From positions 136,779,741 to 136,843,740 of the forward strand of contig CM041465.1 in assembly GCA_023213395.1 (NCBI GenBank): DNA of 64,000 nucleotides. Reading direction: 5' to 3'. Made by a program: the position numbers and the translations under genes. The stretch is from Cycas panzhihuaensis. Taxonomy: Eukaryota > Cycadophyta. Positions 11,790 through 22,848 of this stretch are shown in pieces. Positions within the stretch are counted from its first letter, which is position 1. Every line of letters starts with the position of its first letter. Under the pieces are notes generated by a model. The model made no database searches. It saw only the letters and a program-made list of their open reading frames with translations, and was not told where the DNA came from.

Positions 11790-12131
11790 TGGACAAGTTC
11801 AAGAAATTCAATAAACTTTGTGATATTAATGAATTAAACATTGTAGGAGAGTGTTGGAGATAATATTCAATTCATGGTTATTGATGCATATAAGTTCACA
11901 TAAGTTCTCATAGGTGAGTGAATAGATAATAGTCTTAATACGTGTAATTTAAAGTTCACAACTCTTGTTATACTTATCGCAATTTCTCATTGGCCTTCTA
12001 TGAGGTACACATCTCTGTATATATGTACATTTTTATATTAAATTATAAGAATATAGAAACACTTTATATTGCATCTATCTCTTATGTGTTTGATATTCAT
12101 CGAACATGATATCCAACCTAATTTTCTAACA
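11790..12131 (+). mobile_element. 3' end of a copia element with its LTR
   Basis: A short frame (KFKKFNKLCDINELNIVGEC) matches the conserved C-terminus of copia polyproteins. It runs into a purine-rich stretch (tgtaggagag) and then TGTTGGAGATAATATTC at 11852. The LTR ends CCTAATTTTCTAACA at 12131, so it is about 280 bp. The upstream part of the element is gone or unrecognisable. No TSD can be tested because the 5' end is missing. Confidence 0.6.
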
Positions 12132-12689
12132 CATTCTAGGAGACTATGGAACTTGTTTGGGGGGGTCCTTTTGCAGGGTTTGTAGCACCCACTTATTTCC
12201 ATTACAGTAATGTTAACCCTATGTTGGAATGACTTTGAGGAAAGCACATACCATTCCATTCCATTCTTTATAGTTATAGTTCTGAAACAAATACCATATC
12301 ATTCCTAATAGTATTTGCTTCAGAACTAGCACCAGCTCTGACTTGTTCAGCACCCATTTTGCTACTTGCTGCAGTGTTCCCTGGTTCTATTCTGCTTCTG
12401 GTGGCGGGTCACACAGTTTTGACATGCTTTTGATCAACTTCGCAGCTTAGCCTCCTGATTACCTCAATTTTTGAATTTTAATGTTTAAATTTCAAAGGTT
12501 AAATATCAATTGCCAATTGTTTTAACTGTTGATCAATTTGCTATAGTTAAATATTAACTTTCAGTTGTTTTCAATCTGATTATGGCATTTAATATATAGT
12601 GTTTGCAGGGTCCTATGGTTTGAGCATGGCACTTGTACTCTGTATGACGCAAGAAGATTTGATTGTTAGCTGCCTTTGTTTGTATGCAG
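12132..12689. other. End of intron 1
   Basis: Non-coding sequence up to the exon 2 acceptor (tttgtatgcag, 12680-12689). Nothing is recognised in it. Confidence 0.5.
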
Positions 12690-12899
12690 GCCGAGGCACT
12701 TGTTAAAGCTCAGCAAGAGCTTGGAGAAACCATGGGAGAGCTTGGGTTAGCATTTATTAAACTTGCAAAGTTTGAAAATGAGAAGGTTACTTCCATTTCT
12801 CATGGAACTCATGCTGCAGACGTGAAACATGTTGCTACGGCTGCTGTGAAAGCTAGCAGATTTTATCGAGAGGCAAATGCACAGTCGGTCAAACATTTG
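12690..12899 (+). CDS. SNX2: SNX2 exon 2: BAR domain segment
   Basis: This 210 nt, phase 0 exon adds 70 residues. It begins AEALVKAQQELGETMGELGL, is followed by AFIKLAKFENEKV and KHVATAAVKASRFYREANA, and ends VKHL. The heptad-like helical pattern and wording match the plant SNX2 BAR domain, which dimerises and binds curved endosomal membrane. The acceptor is tttgtatgcag and the donor is ttg|gtattt. The open frame extends past the donor to 12938, but the family resemblance stops at VKHL. Confidence 0.92.
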
Positions 12900-13092
12900 G
12901 TATTTTACTCTCGCACAGGCAGAATAGTGGATAAATAAGTGGATGCTGTTCTGGTTGATTTGTTCAATCTATCAATAATTCTGTGGCTGGCCTTTGGTTT
13001 TGAAAACTTTTTTGCTTTTGATGGATATCCCATGTCCATGCTTTGTTCCTATTGAAGAGATATATAATAAATCATTTTTTTGTACTGCCCAG

Positions 13093-13353
13093 GACCAGCT
13101 ACATGAATACCTTGGCTTGATGCAAGCCATTCACACTGCTTTCACTGATCGATCTAATGCTTTATTAACTGTGCAAACCCTTATGTCTGAGCTAGCTTCA
13201 ATGAACTCTCGGGTTGAAACTCTAGCAGCTGCATCCTCAAAAATATTTGGGGGAGATAAAATTAGGAATCATAAAGTGGAGGACCTAAAGGATACGATAA
13301 AAATTACAGAGGAGGCACGAGATTGTGCCATAAGAGAATATGAACGCATCAAG
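13093..13353 (+). CDS. SNX2: SNX2 exon 3: BAR domain segment
   Basis: This 261 nt, phase 0 exon adds 87 residues: DQLHEYLGLMQAIHTAFTDR, then the strongly conserved SNALLTVQTLMSELASM, then AASSKIFGGDKIRNHKVEDL and ITEEARDCAIREYERIK. This is the middle of the SNX2 BAR domain. The acceptor is tactgcccag and the donor is aag|gtaaat. The next family segment, with the aromatic and arginine-rich helix after 'REYERIKE', is not found downstream. The gene therefore either continues beyond 64000 or has lost its 3' end. Confidence 0.92.
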
Positions 13354-13709
13354 GTAAATGTTTTTAAGTTTGATGCAATTGTTTCCTTTTTCCTGCTTCT
13401 ATATCTAAATATTATCATAAAGGGCTGTTGGTATCCCTTGAGCAATTGTGAAAAGCTTGCTTATATGCAGTATGCAGCTTGACTTTTATGCTGGGATTTC
13501 ATGTAAACCAAAATTGCATTAGGTTAGACGTTGAATGGTACTGGTAATGCTTAAACATATAATGACACATTACAGCAGGTGCAGAAATTTACTTCAGCAA
13601 AATGGCCTCTTAGACCAATATTATTGTTTTCTGAGGTTACCATGGCTTGTGGATATGTGGGTCCAGAATGTCTGCAGATTTTTCTTTATTTATGTTTATT
13701 GCCTTTAAG

Positions 13710-13865
13710 ATCCAAAGCTTGGAAAAGAAGCTTTTTCTTCTATGTCCAAGTCCAGTTCACCATGCTGCTGCATTTGATACCCCACTTCTCCCCCCAAAAG
13801 AAAAAGGTGAAAAGAAACAAAAACCACTGCTTCAAGCCCGCAGATGTCCCTGTTCGGCAATACAG
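13710..13865 (+). other. Exon-like 52-codon segment in intron 3
   Basis: A 156 nt segment is open in phase 0, bounded by a plausible acceptor (ttattgcctttaag) and a strong donor (aatacag|gtcaga). It would be in frame after SNX2 exon 3. Its predicted residues begin IQSLEKKLFLLCPSPVHHAA and end RRCPCSAIQ. They do not look like a BAR domain and I do not recognise them. It could be a cassette exon, a captured exon from another gene, or chance. Confidence 0.35.
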
Positions 13866-14699
13866 GTCAGAAGCTGCCTTCCATGTTCTCTATCTATCCT
13901 TTTTCCATCCAATTTTGTAACAAACCTTTTGAAGTTATACCTTTTGTAACACATCTTTTGTTTTGGAGGCATGCACGGGGAATGAATATTCCTTCTCTAA
14001 TCCTTCAGTTAACATGAATTTGCACCAAGCATTCTGAAGAAGCCAAGCCTTTTAATAGAGGAGGAGAATAATAACAACTATGAGCATCTCAACAGCATCC
14101 CTTGCCTAGTTATGTGTTTTTGGTATGTAAACATACACAGTTATACCAGGTAAGAAACGCTGTGAGCAACCTTTGAAATGTTTCTGCAACAATGGCCAAT
14201 GTTACTGACATATTTTGGTTGATTACATTCTCAGGTAGGATCAATCAAGGTCAGGCTTTAAGTTTATTATAATCCTACAAACAGTAGTTTTCTCAAAGGA
14301 ATCCTAGTTTAACCAAAAGAGCTTGATTTTCTCCCATTGCATTTCTGGAAAGAGCCTATTTTAAGATTCCTCCAAGAAAATACTAATATGTGGATATACA
14401 TCCCCAATATACCCTTTTTTTCAGTTTTTTCATTTTTTTCGTGTTCTTGTAGATGTTTGAATACTTGTGTTATAAATATTCTGAATCACTTACATCATCC
14501 AGAACAAAAGATGATTAGCCTCATTACAACTATTGATCCCTATACCCTATTGGAGCTTCCACCTTTTTTTTTTTGCGGACCCTATGCAGCATATTCCCTA
14601 TCTCCACTTTCATGTTAGATTTTCCAGGTTTGATATCATCATAAGGACAACTATCAAACACCTTACAAATGCCACTAGATCTAAACACAATAATATGAA
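13866..14699. other. Intron 3 sequence, no element recognised
   Basis: AT-rich non-coding sequence. Open frames at 14337-14618 and 14533-14733 have no recognisable content. Confidence 0.35.
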
Positions 14700-15211
14700 G
14701 CATTCATCATTAAGATTGATTTATATCACATGATTATCGCAAGAGCATACAATCACCAGTAATGAACAATAAATGAACATCAAACATTCAATATAGAGAC
14801 ACAAAGTTTAATGTGGTAAAATCTTAAGATGAGGAAATATCCACTTTAAAATATATGAGATCTCATTATTGAAGATATTCAGTAAGTACATGATGAGACC
14901 ACACTAGGTTCCATTGAGGAGGCACTAGGTGTATTCATGAGCTACAATGAATATGGTGTGTTCTTATATAGACATATTTCACGTCATTAACGACCAATGA
15001 GGTTACACTGATTATCCACCAATGAGATATGTGTGAGAACCTTAACAACAACCAATCAAATGAGAGTTTGTACAACAATTAATGTTGCCCATAACTTACA
15101 AGTTGAGAGTATGTGTAAGGTCTAATGACCCCACGAGAATATTACCGCTAGACATTATTCAATAACTTCCATGGATTGACCAAAACATTACTTTCTAACA
15201 CTTCCCCTTAA
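14700..15211 (-). repeat. Probable copia 3' LTR with polypurine tract, reverse orientation
   Basis: In minus-strand sense, a purine-rich tract (ttaaggggaag, 15201-15211) is followed by TGTTAGAAAGTAATG at 15200. The LTR-like sequence to its left includes the 'aatgtggtaaaatcttaaga' type motif also seen in the LTR of the copia at 39563. The left end is not defined (about 14700). Coding sequence that should lie to the right is not recognisable. Confidence 0.4.
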
Positions 15212-17278
15212 TGTTTAATCAATGTGTTGTCACATCACCAACTTGTCTTCCTATTAAGCTACTTCACGCACTCTTTCTATTTGTGCTTGTCCTTTTTCTT
15301 TAGCACTTGAGAAGAAATTTGTCTTCGCCTTGCTTGGAAACAACATTGGGCTCATGTCCTTATAAAGTAATGTTGCCTTGGGTGACTACCTACATCTCAA
15401 TCAAGTTAACAAAGCACAATAATCTTGCAATCTATCCTTTGCAATTTTGTTGTCATGAATTCATTGCACAATTTCAATTGGTGAAAAACTCAAATGCAAT
15501 GATAAAATGAAATACAAAACAACCATATGTAAAATACAATCTTGCATTCATGTGACATCTCTCATGCTTATCCTTGTTGCTGGTACACATGGCTACCTAT
15601 ATAACTAAATTCACTTGCAAGTTTGTTCCACTTGATGTGAGAAAAGATTGTTTAGAAACTTGTTAAATACTCTATCTTTGACCTTGTGCAGAAGCATAAA
15701 TGATAGCTCAACTCCTTCACCTTTTATTCTTTGGAGCTTTTCCTAGTTGTATTCCTTCACAACTAGTTCATCGGAGTTGATCAACACCTTTTGCATATAA
15801 GAGATCACACATGCAACATCCTTATAGTTTGCATCCATCACCAAGTTGCATGGATAACTTGTCGCTACGTTTTCCGCTTATTAGGATGCATTCTAGATAC
15901 GAGGTTTATTGCTAGTGATTTCTTATATTTGGAATCAAATTTGCTTCACTTAACCATGTAATCCATCAATTTGAGACAGAAAATGTCATTAATAACTTTG
16001 ATTTCACCATATCAAAGAACCATTTGTAATTGATGCAACTTCACTACAATTTATCAACAAATATTGCAAATAGGTAATTGGCATAAGGTGGTTTCTTTAC
16101 ATTTTGAATTCTGTTCTAAGCATATTGAATTGATTAAAGGCTACTTTTCAATCAGAAAAAAATTTCAGCAACCAAACAATAGAACTTTCTCTTTTTTCAT
16201 CATTAAATAAGGTTTTCTCTATCCCTAAAAAATGCATTAAATGCTTGAAATGTTTGATATGAGCCAACTCATTCCTTTTGGAGTTTTTCCTCACTCAAAA
16301 AAATGCATCAATTAAAATCACAAATGCATGATGGAACCATCGACCTAAACATTGAGTGTAAACATGCCTTCAGAAAATCTCAAATGAAGAACCTACAAAA
16401 CTCATCAATTTTTACCTCAACACTTTCAATGATAAAAAGTGGTGTCAAGTATTTATCAATGGGATTTGTGTAACTAGTGAACTCGAAGCCCTTTGAACCC
16501 TTTTTTCATTGCAACTGATAGTTTCAATTTTGGACTTCATACGATGAAGTTATGAAGTAAAATGTGATGATAACTTATTATAAATTTCATTTGAATCAAG
16601 AATTAAATTTAATTTGGTAACTTAACACCTTTTTCACTTGAGGGTCTTGGTCACATGAATTGTGCATGTGATCGACAAACTCTAACAAAACATTAAAATC
16701 AACTTAATTTAATAAATTTTAGACAAATTAAATTTGCCAAAGTTGATTTTTTCTCAACAAAATTTTGTGGGTAGGTGCGTTTACCAATGTTTAGCAGGCA
16801 ACGATTCTTCTCTTTGATCTCCTCTTCACATATGGCAACGACTATGTTTGGCACCTGCAATGCCCTCCGCACTGTGGTTGACCCACAGGCTTACTAGCAT
16901 GTAATCCACGTAAAAGCTTTTTACGTTGCTCACTATGGCGTCACATCTCATGACGTCATTGGTTGGTTTTGGTAGGTAGATATGGACTCGCTCTCTCGTG
17001 ATCATTTGCGATCACTTTCTACGATCTGCAAATGCTTAAATCACATATCCATGCTTCAACCACCCTTTATAACATGTCGAACACTAAAAAATTGTTGTTG
17101 GGAGGCACCCAACATGGCTTAAATGTGCCTAGCACAAACTTAATTTGCCCAACAGATCTTCCCAACCATGATTGCATGTATCTGAGTTTATTTGGCATTC
17201 CCCACAATGGGTTTTTTTTTCTCTTGCATGTGGTCCCTCTGCGACCTCATGTCCTTCCTCTACAATTCGAGTTTATCT
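15212..17278. other. Intron 3 sequence, no element recognised
   Basis: About 2 kb of mostly AT-rich sequence. The part from 16770 to 17278 has higher GC and several CpGs. It appears to continue across the element inserted at 17279, because the flank resumes at 21155. I see no protein or LTR similarity. Confidence 0.35.
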
Positions 17279-17806
17279 TGTAGCATTCCTAAAATAATAA
17301 AAGGAAGTTGGTTTTATAAGGGAATTTATTATGGTGAAGTTGGTTTTTAGAAGAAGAATCATTTATTTTATTTTATTATGAAGTCAGTTTTTTGGAGGAA
17401 AAAAAATAAAGAGGGTAGTTTTAAAGGCTATAAATAGAGTAGCCTTCCTCATTTGTAAAGGATCTTGGAGAATTTCTTTTTTGAAGGAATAATGGCCTAG
17501 AGGGTTACTCTCACCTCGAAGAAGGGTCAATATTGCTGAACATTTTATCAGGTGCTATCATTCTGTTAATACTATTTCCTATTGTTTACATATGTTGCTG
17601 TTATCTCTATATAATGATATATATCTCTACTGAATGGTATTATAAGAGTTATGTCTTTTGTGAATGCGAAAAATATTGGAAAATCATTGCTGTAATCTGC
17701 TAGCCTCATTGTTTGGATAAATATTATTTGTGTGAATATATGCCAATATCTCGTTATTTGCTAGACATATTGCTTTGTCTATTGTTTTTCTGTTTGGCCC
17801 TCTACA
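17279..17806 (+). repeat. 5' LTR of the non-autonomous element
   Basis: This LTR starts TGTAGCATTCCTAAAAT and ends GCCCTCTACA (528 bp). It contains the likely promoter stretch 'ggctataaatagagtagcc' (near 17430), whose TATA-like core is also present in the 3' copy. It differs from the 3' LTR by numerous substitutions and small indels, so the insertion is not recent. Confidence 0.88.
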
Positions 17807-20611
17807 ACTAGTATCAGAGCTATGTTTGGAGGAATTTTTATCGAGGTTTGTACATGATTGAACCAGTTTGCACGAATTGTAGACAAGTTGATGAAGGAAA
17901 CTTATTACGAGACCCTTTGAGAATTTAGTAACCCTTAAGGGTATTTATTGTTCACTGCAGGATAGACTAGAGCCTTTAACTGGTGATTGCTTTACCTTTG
18001 CTGCCACATCAATTGTCCCATAAGCAAGCAACCAAATATTACGAAGAGAGGCCATAGGGGAAGCTGGAGTGGAAATTGGAGCCACATTTCCTATTGCCAT
18101 AGAATTGACAAATGGTGTCCCAATTGTACTTGACTAGCTGAATTAAGTGAATTCTCTGCAATGGAGACTGCAGGAAATAAGGATGAAAGATTTAGTTGTT
18201 GGCCGTAGTTGGTCCTGGTCCAGAAATTGAGTGCTATCTTTAGAGATTCGACGTTGTTGGAGAAGTGGTCATGTAAGATGGAGACAATTGTGCAAGAAAA
18301 ATCCCCATCTGCTATGGATGATATCTGCACTAAGGTCGCAAACTCTGGAGCTATCCATCAAATCCATCAAAGTGCAAATCGCCCTGCGCATCATCCTTGG
18401 CAGTACCTTAAGCTTCCTCAATTTTCTGGCCAGGGGCATCTTCTGCATTTTCGGATGATCACCAATTGAGCGTGTTGTGACAAAGGAATTAAATCAGAGA
18501 ACAAAGCTAGACTGTGCCTAGCATCAAAGACTCCCACCATGCAAGATCACAGGCGAAATGACTGTTGGCAATGAATTTAACAAGTGATATCCACAATCAA
18601 CGCAAAGATTAGTCAGAAAGAGTTGCCTGCGGAAAGAGGGGCACTGAAGTATCACCAAGCAACCAATTGGGAATATCGCCTAATGTCATCGCGAGCCAAA
18701 TTACAATCATCATCTGGGTTAGAATCTGGAGCAATGCGAAGAGGATAAAGTCGTATGTCGATTTGTGAATCAACATCATGGAACCACAACAGAGTAAATG
18801 CAAAATCGAGCAATGTGACTTTCATGGAAAAAAAAAAATTCTGAAGTCTTATACATTTAATTATATTTGAATTTTGGTTGGAATTCGCTAGGCCCTTTAT
18901 CATTGAGTGGGTGGTTTTGGTGAGATTTCGTATGATCTAGGGCTAAGTTTAAAAGGGGACTAAAAAATTTTTAATTAATTTTATTTTTTTAAGTTTAATT
19001 TTTTAAATAGGATACGTGGACGTTTTTTGTCTATATCTCGAGCTGTAGGTGTTAGATTACAGTGCCGCCTGAATCGTTGGATTCTTGGTTCAAAGTCAAT
19101 CGTTATGAGTGGTCATATGTGATAGTTTTGACTAGTAGAGAAAATAGTTTTTTTTATCATTGAAGTGCAACCTTCATTGAGTAAGAGAAATGGAGACATT
19201 TTTTTTTAATCTAGAGGATTGTGATGACATAAAAAATTGGATTGAAGACTTCAATTTCACGCATGATATAGAATTTGAAATGTATGGACAAATATTAGAA
19301 ATGATATTAAACGGACAAGCTTATAGTGGTTTATTAATTGGGCAATAGAACCTTTCTTATGGTATTAGTTTTCAGATGCGGCTATTGCAACTTTCAAGAC
19401 GCATAAGCAAGATAAAAGTCAAGCAGAAGAAGAAGGACAAGAAGGAGAAACTTTTAATGAGATCCTAGAGGTTTTGCAAGAACTAGAATAAGACCAGCGC
19501 AGAAGGAACAACATGATTACATAGAAGACTCAAAGTAGGCACATGCAACAAAAGAGTCTCACGTCAATATTAAAGAAGACAACGAAGAGCAAGTGAAGGA
19601 CAAACTAGATTTTGAAGAAGAAACTCAACAAACTTCATGCAAGGTACTTATTGATCCTATGTTACACATGCACATTTCTTTTGGTAGCATCATCTGTCCT
19701 CTCTCTTTTCCTCGCTCAATAGCTATAACAAAAATTTCTTTTCCAAATCTCATAGTTAGCCATAATCATAATTCCCTTAGTTCTAGTTTTTTCGTAGGAC
19801 AAATCCTAGTTCTTCTTTGCAATCCTAGTTCATCTCTTTACTTACGTACTCCTTCACCCCCAGTAAACCATTCTCAATTGGATATTCTTCAACTTCGATT
19901 TGCTCATCAGGTTTTATCGCTTAGTATTACCCCTCAAAAACCCTGTCCGACTTTTACTAAGCCTCTTTAATTTCATATTATCAATACTTTTTTTCCCATT
20001 AAATCTTTTCTTTTGTTTAAATACCATTCCTAAAAACCTATTAAAGACTTTTTTTCATAAAGAATGTCTATCGTTGATTCCCCATCCATTTGTCCCTCCC
20101 AAAAAATGTTGTGGTCCAACAAAACCTGCACAAAGTTTCATCTCCATCCAAGGCAAATAAGAAATTTATTCTTTCTTCCTACACCTTTAATACTATGCCT
20201 GATCTTAGTTCATAACCCCATTTCTTCTTTTCCTTTTCACAATAAGCAATCGTCAATCCATGATACTTACGATCAATTCTTTTTAGAAAATCCTCACTTC
20301 TTTTATAAACCATTCCAATTGAAAACAAAATGTGTAAACACAAGGCAAGGCTAGGGTGAGACATCTGAGGCACCTCATAGGTTCGAGGATCCTTTCGATA
20401 TATAACAAGATACAACATGTACCTGGTCGCAGGAACAAACATTGACAAACTCAAGATGCTTGTCAACAAAGTTTCACGGAAGATGCACGTTCAAGCCAAA
20501 TCTTTATGACATAGGATCTAGTAGGTGGCAGTTGGAAGAAAATCATCAAGACTATACTAGAAAAATCCGTAATACTTTGAGGGTGAAGTATTATTTTAAG
20601 GGGAGGGGAAT

Positions 20612-21149
20612 TGTAGCATTCCTAAAATGATAAAGGGAAGTCAGTTTTATAAGGGAATTTATTATGGTGAAGTCAATTTTTAGAAGAAGAATCATTTATT
20701 TCATTTTATTATGAAGTCGATTTTTTGGAGGAAAAAAAATAAGAGGGTAGTTTTGAAGGCTATAAATAGAGTAGCCTCCCTCATTTGTAAAGAATCTTGG
20801 AGAATTTCTTTTTTGAAGGTATAATGGCCTCGTGCATGCTGGAGGGTCGCTCTTGCCTCGAAGATGGATCAATATTGTTGGACGTTCCATCAGGTGCTAT
20901 CATTTTGTTAATATTATTTCCTATTGTTTACATATACTGCTGTTATCTCTGCATGAATGATATATATCTCTGTTGAATGGTATTATAAGAGTTATGTCTG
21001 TTGTGAATGTGAAAAATATTGGAAAATCACTGCTGTAATCTGCTAGCCTCATTGTTTGGATAAATATTATCTGTGTGAATATATGCCAATATCCCGTTAT
21101 CTATTGGACATATTGCTTCTGTCTACTATTTTTCTATTTGGCCGCTATA
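20612..21149 (+). repeat. 3' LTR of the non-autonomous element
   Basis: This is the 538 bp partner of the 17279 LTR, starting TGTAGCATTCCTAAAATG after the polypurine tract. Its end has drifted to GCCGCTATA, so the terminal CA is mutated. The adjoining TATCT TSD fixes the boundary. Confidence 0.88.
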
Positions 21150-21154
21150 TATCT

Positions 21155-22217
21155 TCTCAATGTTGTATCTTTGTAACTAATTGGGCTTGTCTTTGTTCTT
21201 CCTCCACACAATTGACACCTAATGGAGCAAGTCCAACAATGCAAAAGGTTAAAAAAAAAGGCTAGTCTTTTCGACTTATGTTCTATGGTTTGCCTCTAGT
21301 GATAACAACACCCATGAACGAATGGCTCAGTTTCGTAATTCTGCTCATGCCTCTCTTGCGATTTGCCATGACTGCAGTGGTTGGTCAATGTTCAGTCTTC
21401 CCAACTCTACAATTTATGGTGGACACCTTGTGAGCTTTAAATATATGCTCCTTCGTGCTCCTTCCTATACTTAGGTCTTTTTCCTGCTACAAACTATAGT
21501 CTAGGGTGCTCTCCTTTTATTCTGTGAGGAGCTTCTTCATCATATGATGTTCTTCTTGGTTACGAATGCCTGCTAATAGACCTATTCATGAATTCACTGT
21601 TACGTCTCATGGATGCAAGTTTTAATGTCTTAACTAACATTTTTCACAGTTCGGAATTGCCTACTATTTTGTTCCTTCAATTGATGAAAGGAAATAGTTT
21701 GTTCAATTTATCCCACAAACAAATGTTTCCACATAATTGATCTGCAGGTATTTTGCATTTAAACCAAGATCTTCAACCTTCTATAATTTCTCTCTAGGGT
21801 TTGTGTACTGCCTTTTGATTACTTTGCTACCTTGTCAATGGCTGAAAATGCCATCAACTAGCTCATATGCTCCTACACAAAGTTGTTTGATTGGTGCTAT
21901 TGACTTGCTATTTGCTCCGCCATTATTTCATTGTCCTATGAATTGATCACTGTTTGCTATCTTCAATTGGTGAACGAATCAACAACCCATTTGATGCCTA
22001 AATGCTTAGACTGCTTTAATCCTGCACACGATAGATTTTTAGAAATTCTTCCCCTTAAATTTTTGATTTATTTAAGAATTGGTCTGTGATGATTTTCAAA
22101 ATTGATCTAAAAGTTTCAACTATTGTTTTTCCAAACCCTTCATCAACAATTGCCGTTGTTGGGCTAGCTTGCTACAAGCAAAAAAAAATTCAATGCACCT
22201 TTAAGATCGAGAATCGA
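21155..22217. other. Intron 3 sequence, no element recognised
   Basis: This is the right-hand flank of the non-autonomous element. No open frame of note, LTR or protein similarity is visible. Confidence 0.35.
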
Positions 22218-22848
22218 TGTAGCATTCCAAAATCTGGTCAAAACTATACCATGTGACCATTCAAATCAAAGGTCTCTAAAGCAGGATTCCAATGGTTCAA
22301 AGGAAAGTCAATTCCGACATCTATAGCAAAAGTTATGGTTGTTTAAAGTTTTTAGCTTGTTAGTTTTTTTGGGAAAGTTCTGGCCGACTTCTAGTGTTGG
22401 TTTTGGGTGGGTTTATACCCTTTTTTTGGCCAACTTATGTTAGTATCTTTTGGCCGCCTATTTAAGGAAGATTTGGGGCCTCATTTGGGCATCTTAGAGC
22501 CTAGTTTGGATTGCTGAAAATTCAGCCTTAAGGCTGCTATTTGCTCACCCTTAGGGCTGCACTATTTGGAGAGAACCTCACCTCGAAGAGGGTAGTAATA
22601 GTAAGAGCATGTTGGCATCTATATCATCCAGTTTCTCCTCCTTCTTTAACAATACGTATCGCTGCCCTTGTATATAGATTTTAGCTATATTTTGGAAGCA
22701 TTATTTTCCTTGTTCCAACTCTTTTCATCTCCAATTTGTGTCAAGAGATCCGATATGTGTGATCAAAGCACTTCATACTTCTAGCAGAGTTGTTATTTTC
22801 AAAAGATTTTTCCAGGAGATTTCGGAACAAGCAAAAATTGTTGCTTCA
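22218..22848 (+). repeat. Gypsy-type solo LTR
   Basis: This 631 bp unit starts TGTAGCATTCC and ends TTGTTGCTTCA, the same ending as the LTRs of the large gypsy at 38928. It contains the 'tggccgact' wording shared with those LTRs. It is flanked by ATCGA (22213-22217) and ATCAA (22849-22853), a 5 bp TSD with one G/A difference. There is no internal sequence. Confidence 0.65.

Larger units (their letters stand above)
3085..13353 (+). other. SNX2: Sorting nexin 2-type gene locus, three exons, 3' end not seen
   Basis: Three exons (3085-4110, 12690-12899, 13093-13353) join in phase 0 to give 499 continuous residues of a plant sorting nexin 2-like protein. Intron 1 is 8579 bp, intron 2 is 193 bp, and intron 3 starts at 13354 with GTAAAT. 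All introns seen use GT-AG. SNX2 proteins are peripheral membrane proteins of endosomes: the PX domain binds phosphatidylinositol phosphates, and the BAR domain dimerises and senses curvature as part of the retromer sorting system. The family is usually about 580-590 residues, so roughly 85-90 C-terminal residues are missing. I searched the rest of the window by eye for that BAR segment and did not find it. The presence of introns excludes a processed retrocopy. Confidence 0.85.
17279..21149 (+). mobile_element. Complete non-autonomous LTR retrotransposon, TSD TATCT
   Basis: Two matching LTRs (17279-17806 and 20612-21149) enclose 2.8 kb. TATCT at 17274-17278 and 21150-21154 is a perfect 5 bp TSD. 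A primer-binding site resembling the methionine-tRNA type (TAGTATCAGAGC) follows the 5' LTR. A strong polypurine tract (aaggggagggga) precedes the 3' LTR. The interior has no RT, integrase or protease that I can recognise. Its only protein-like stretch is at 19190-19348 (METFFFNLEDCDDIKNWIED), possibly a degenerate gag start. The LTR wording (TGTAGCATTCC) and tract resemble the gypsy elements in the window. It probably depended on a partner element for movement. Confidence 0.88.

Noticed and set aside
12994-13482. A 162-codon frame taken as one exon
   Set aside because: Only 13093-13353 matches the SNX2 BAR domain, and it is bounded by acceptor and donor sites. The ends of the frame are intron sequence.
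14337-14733. Overlapping 93 and 66 codon frames in intron 3
   Set aside because: Low-complexity, rich in Phe, Cys and Ser, with no motif and no splice or promoter context. Chance frames in T-rich DNA.
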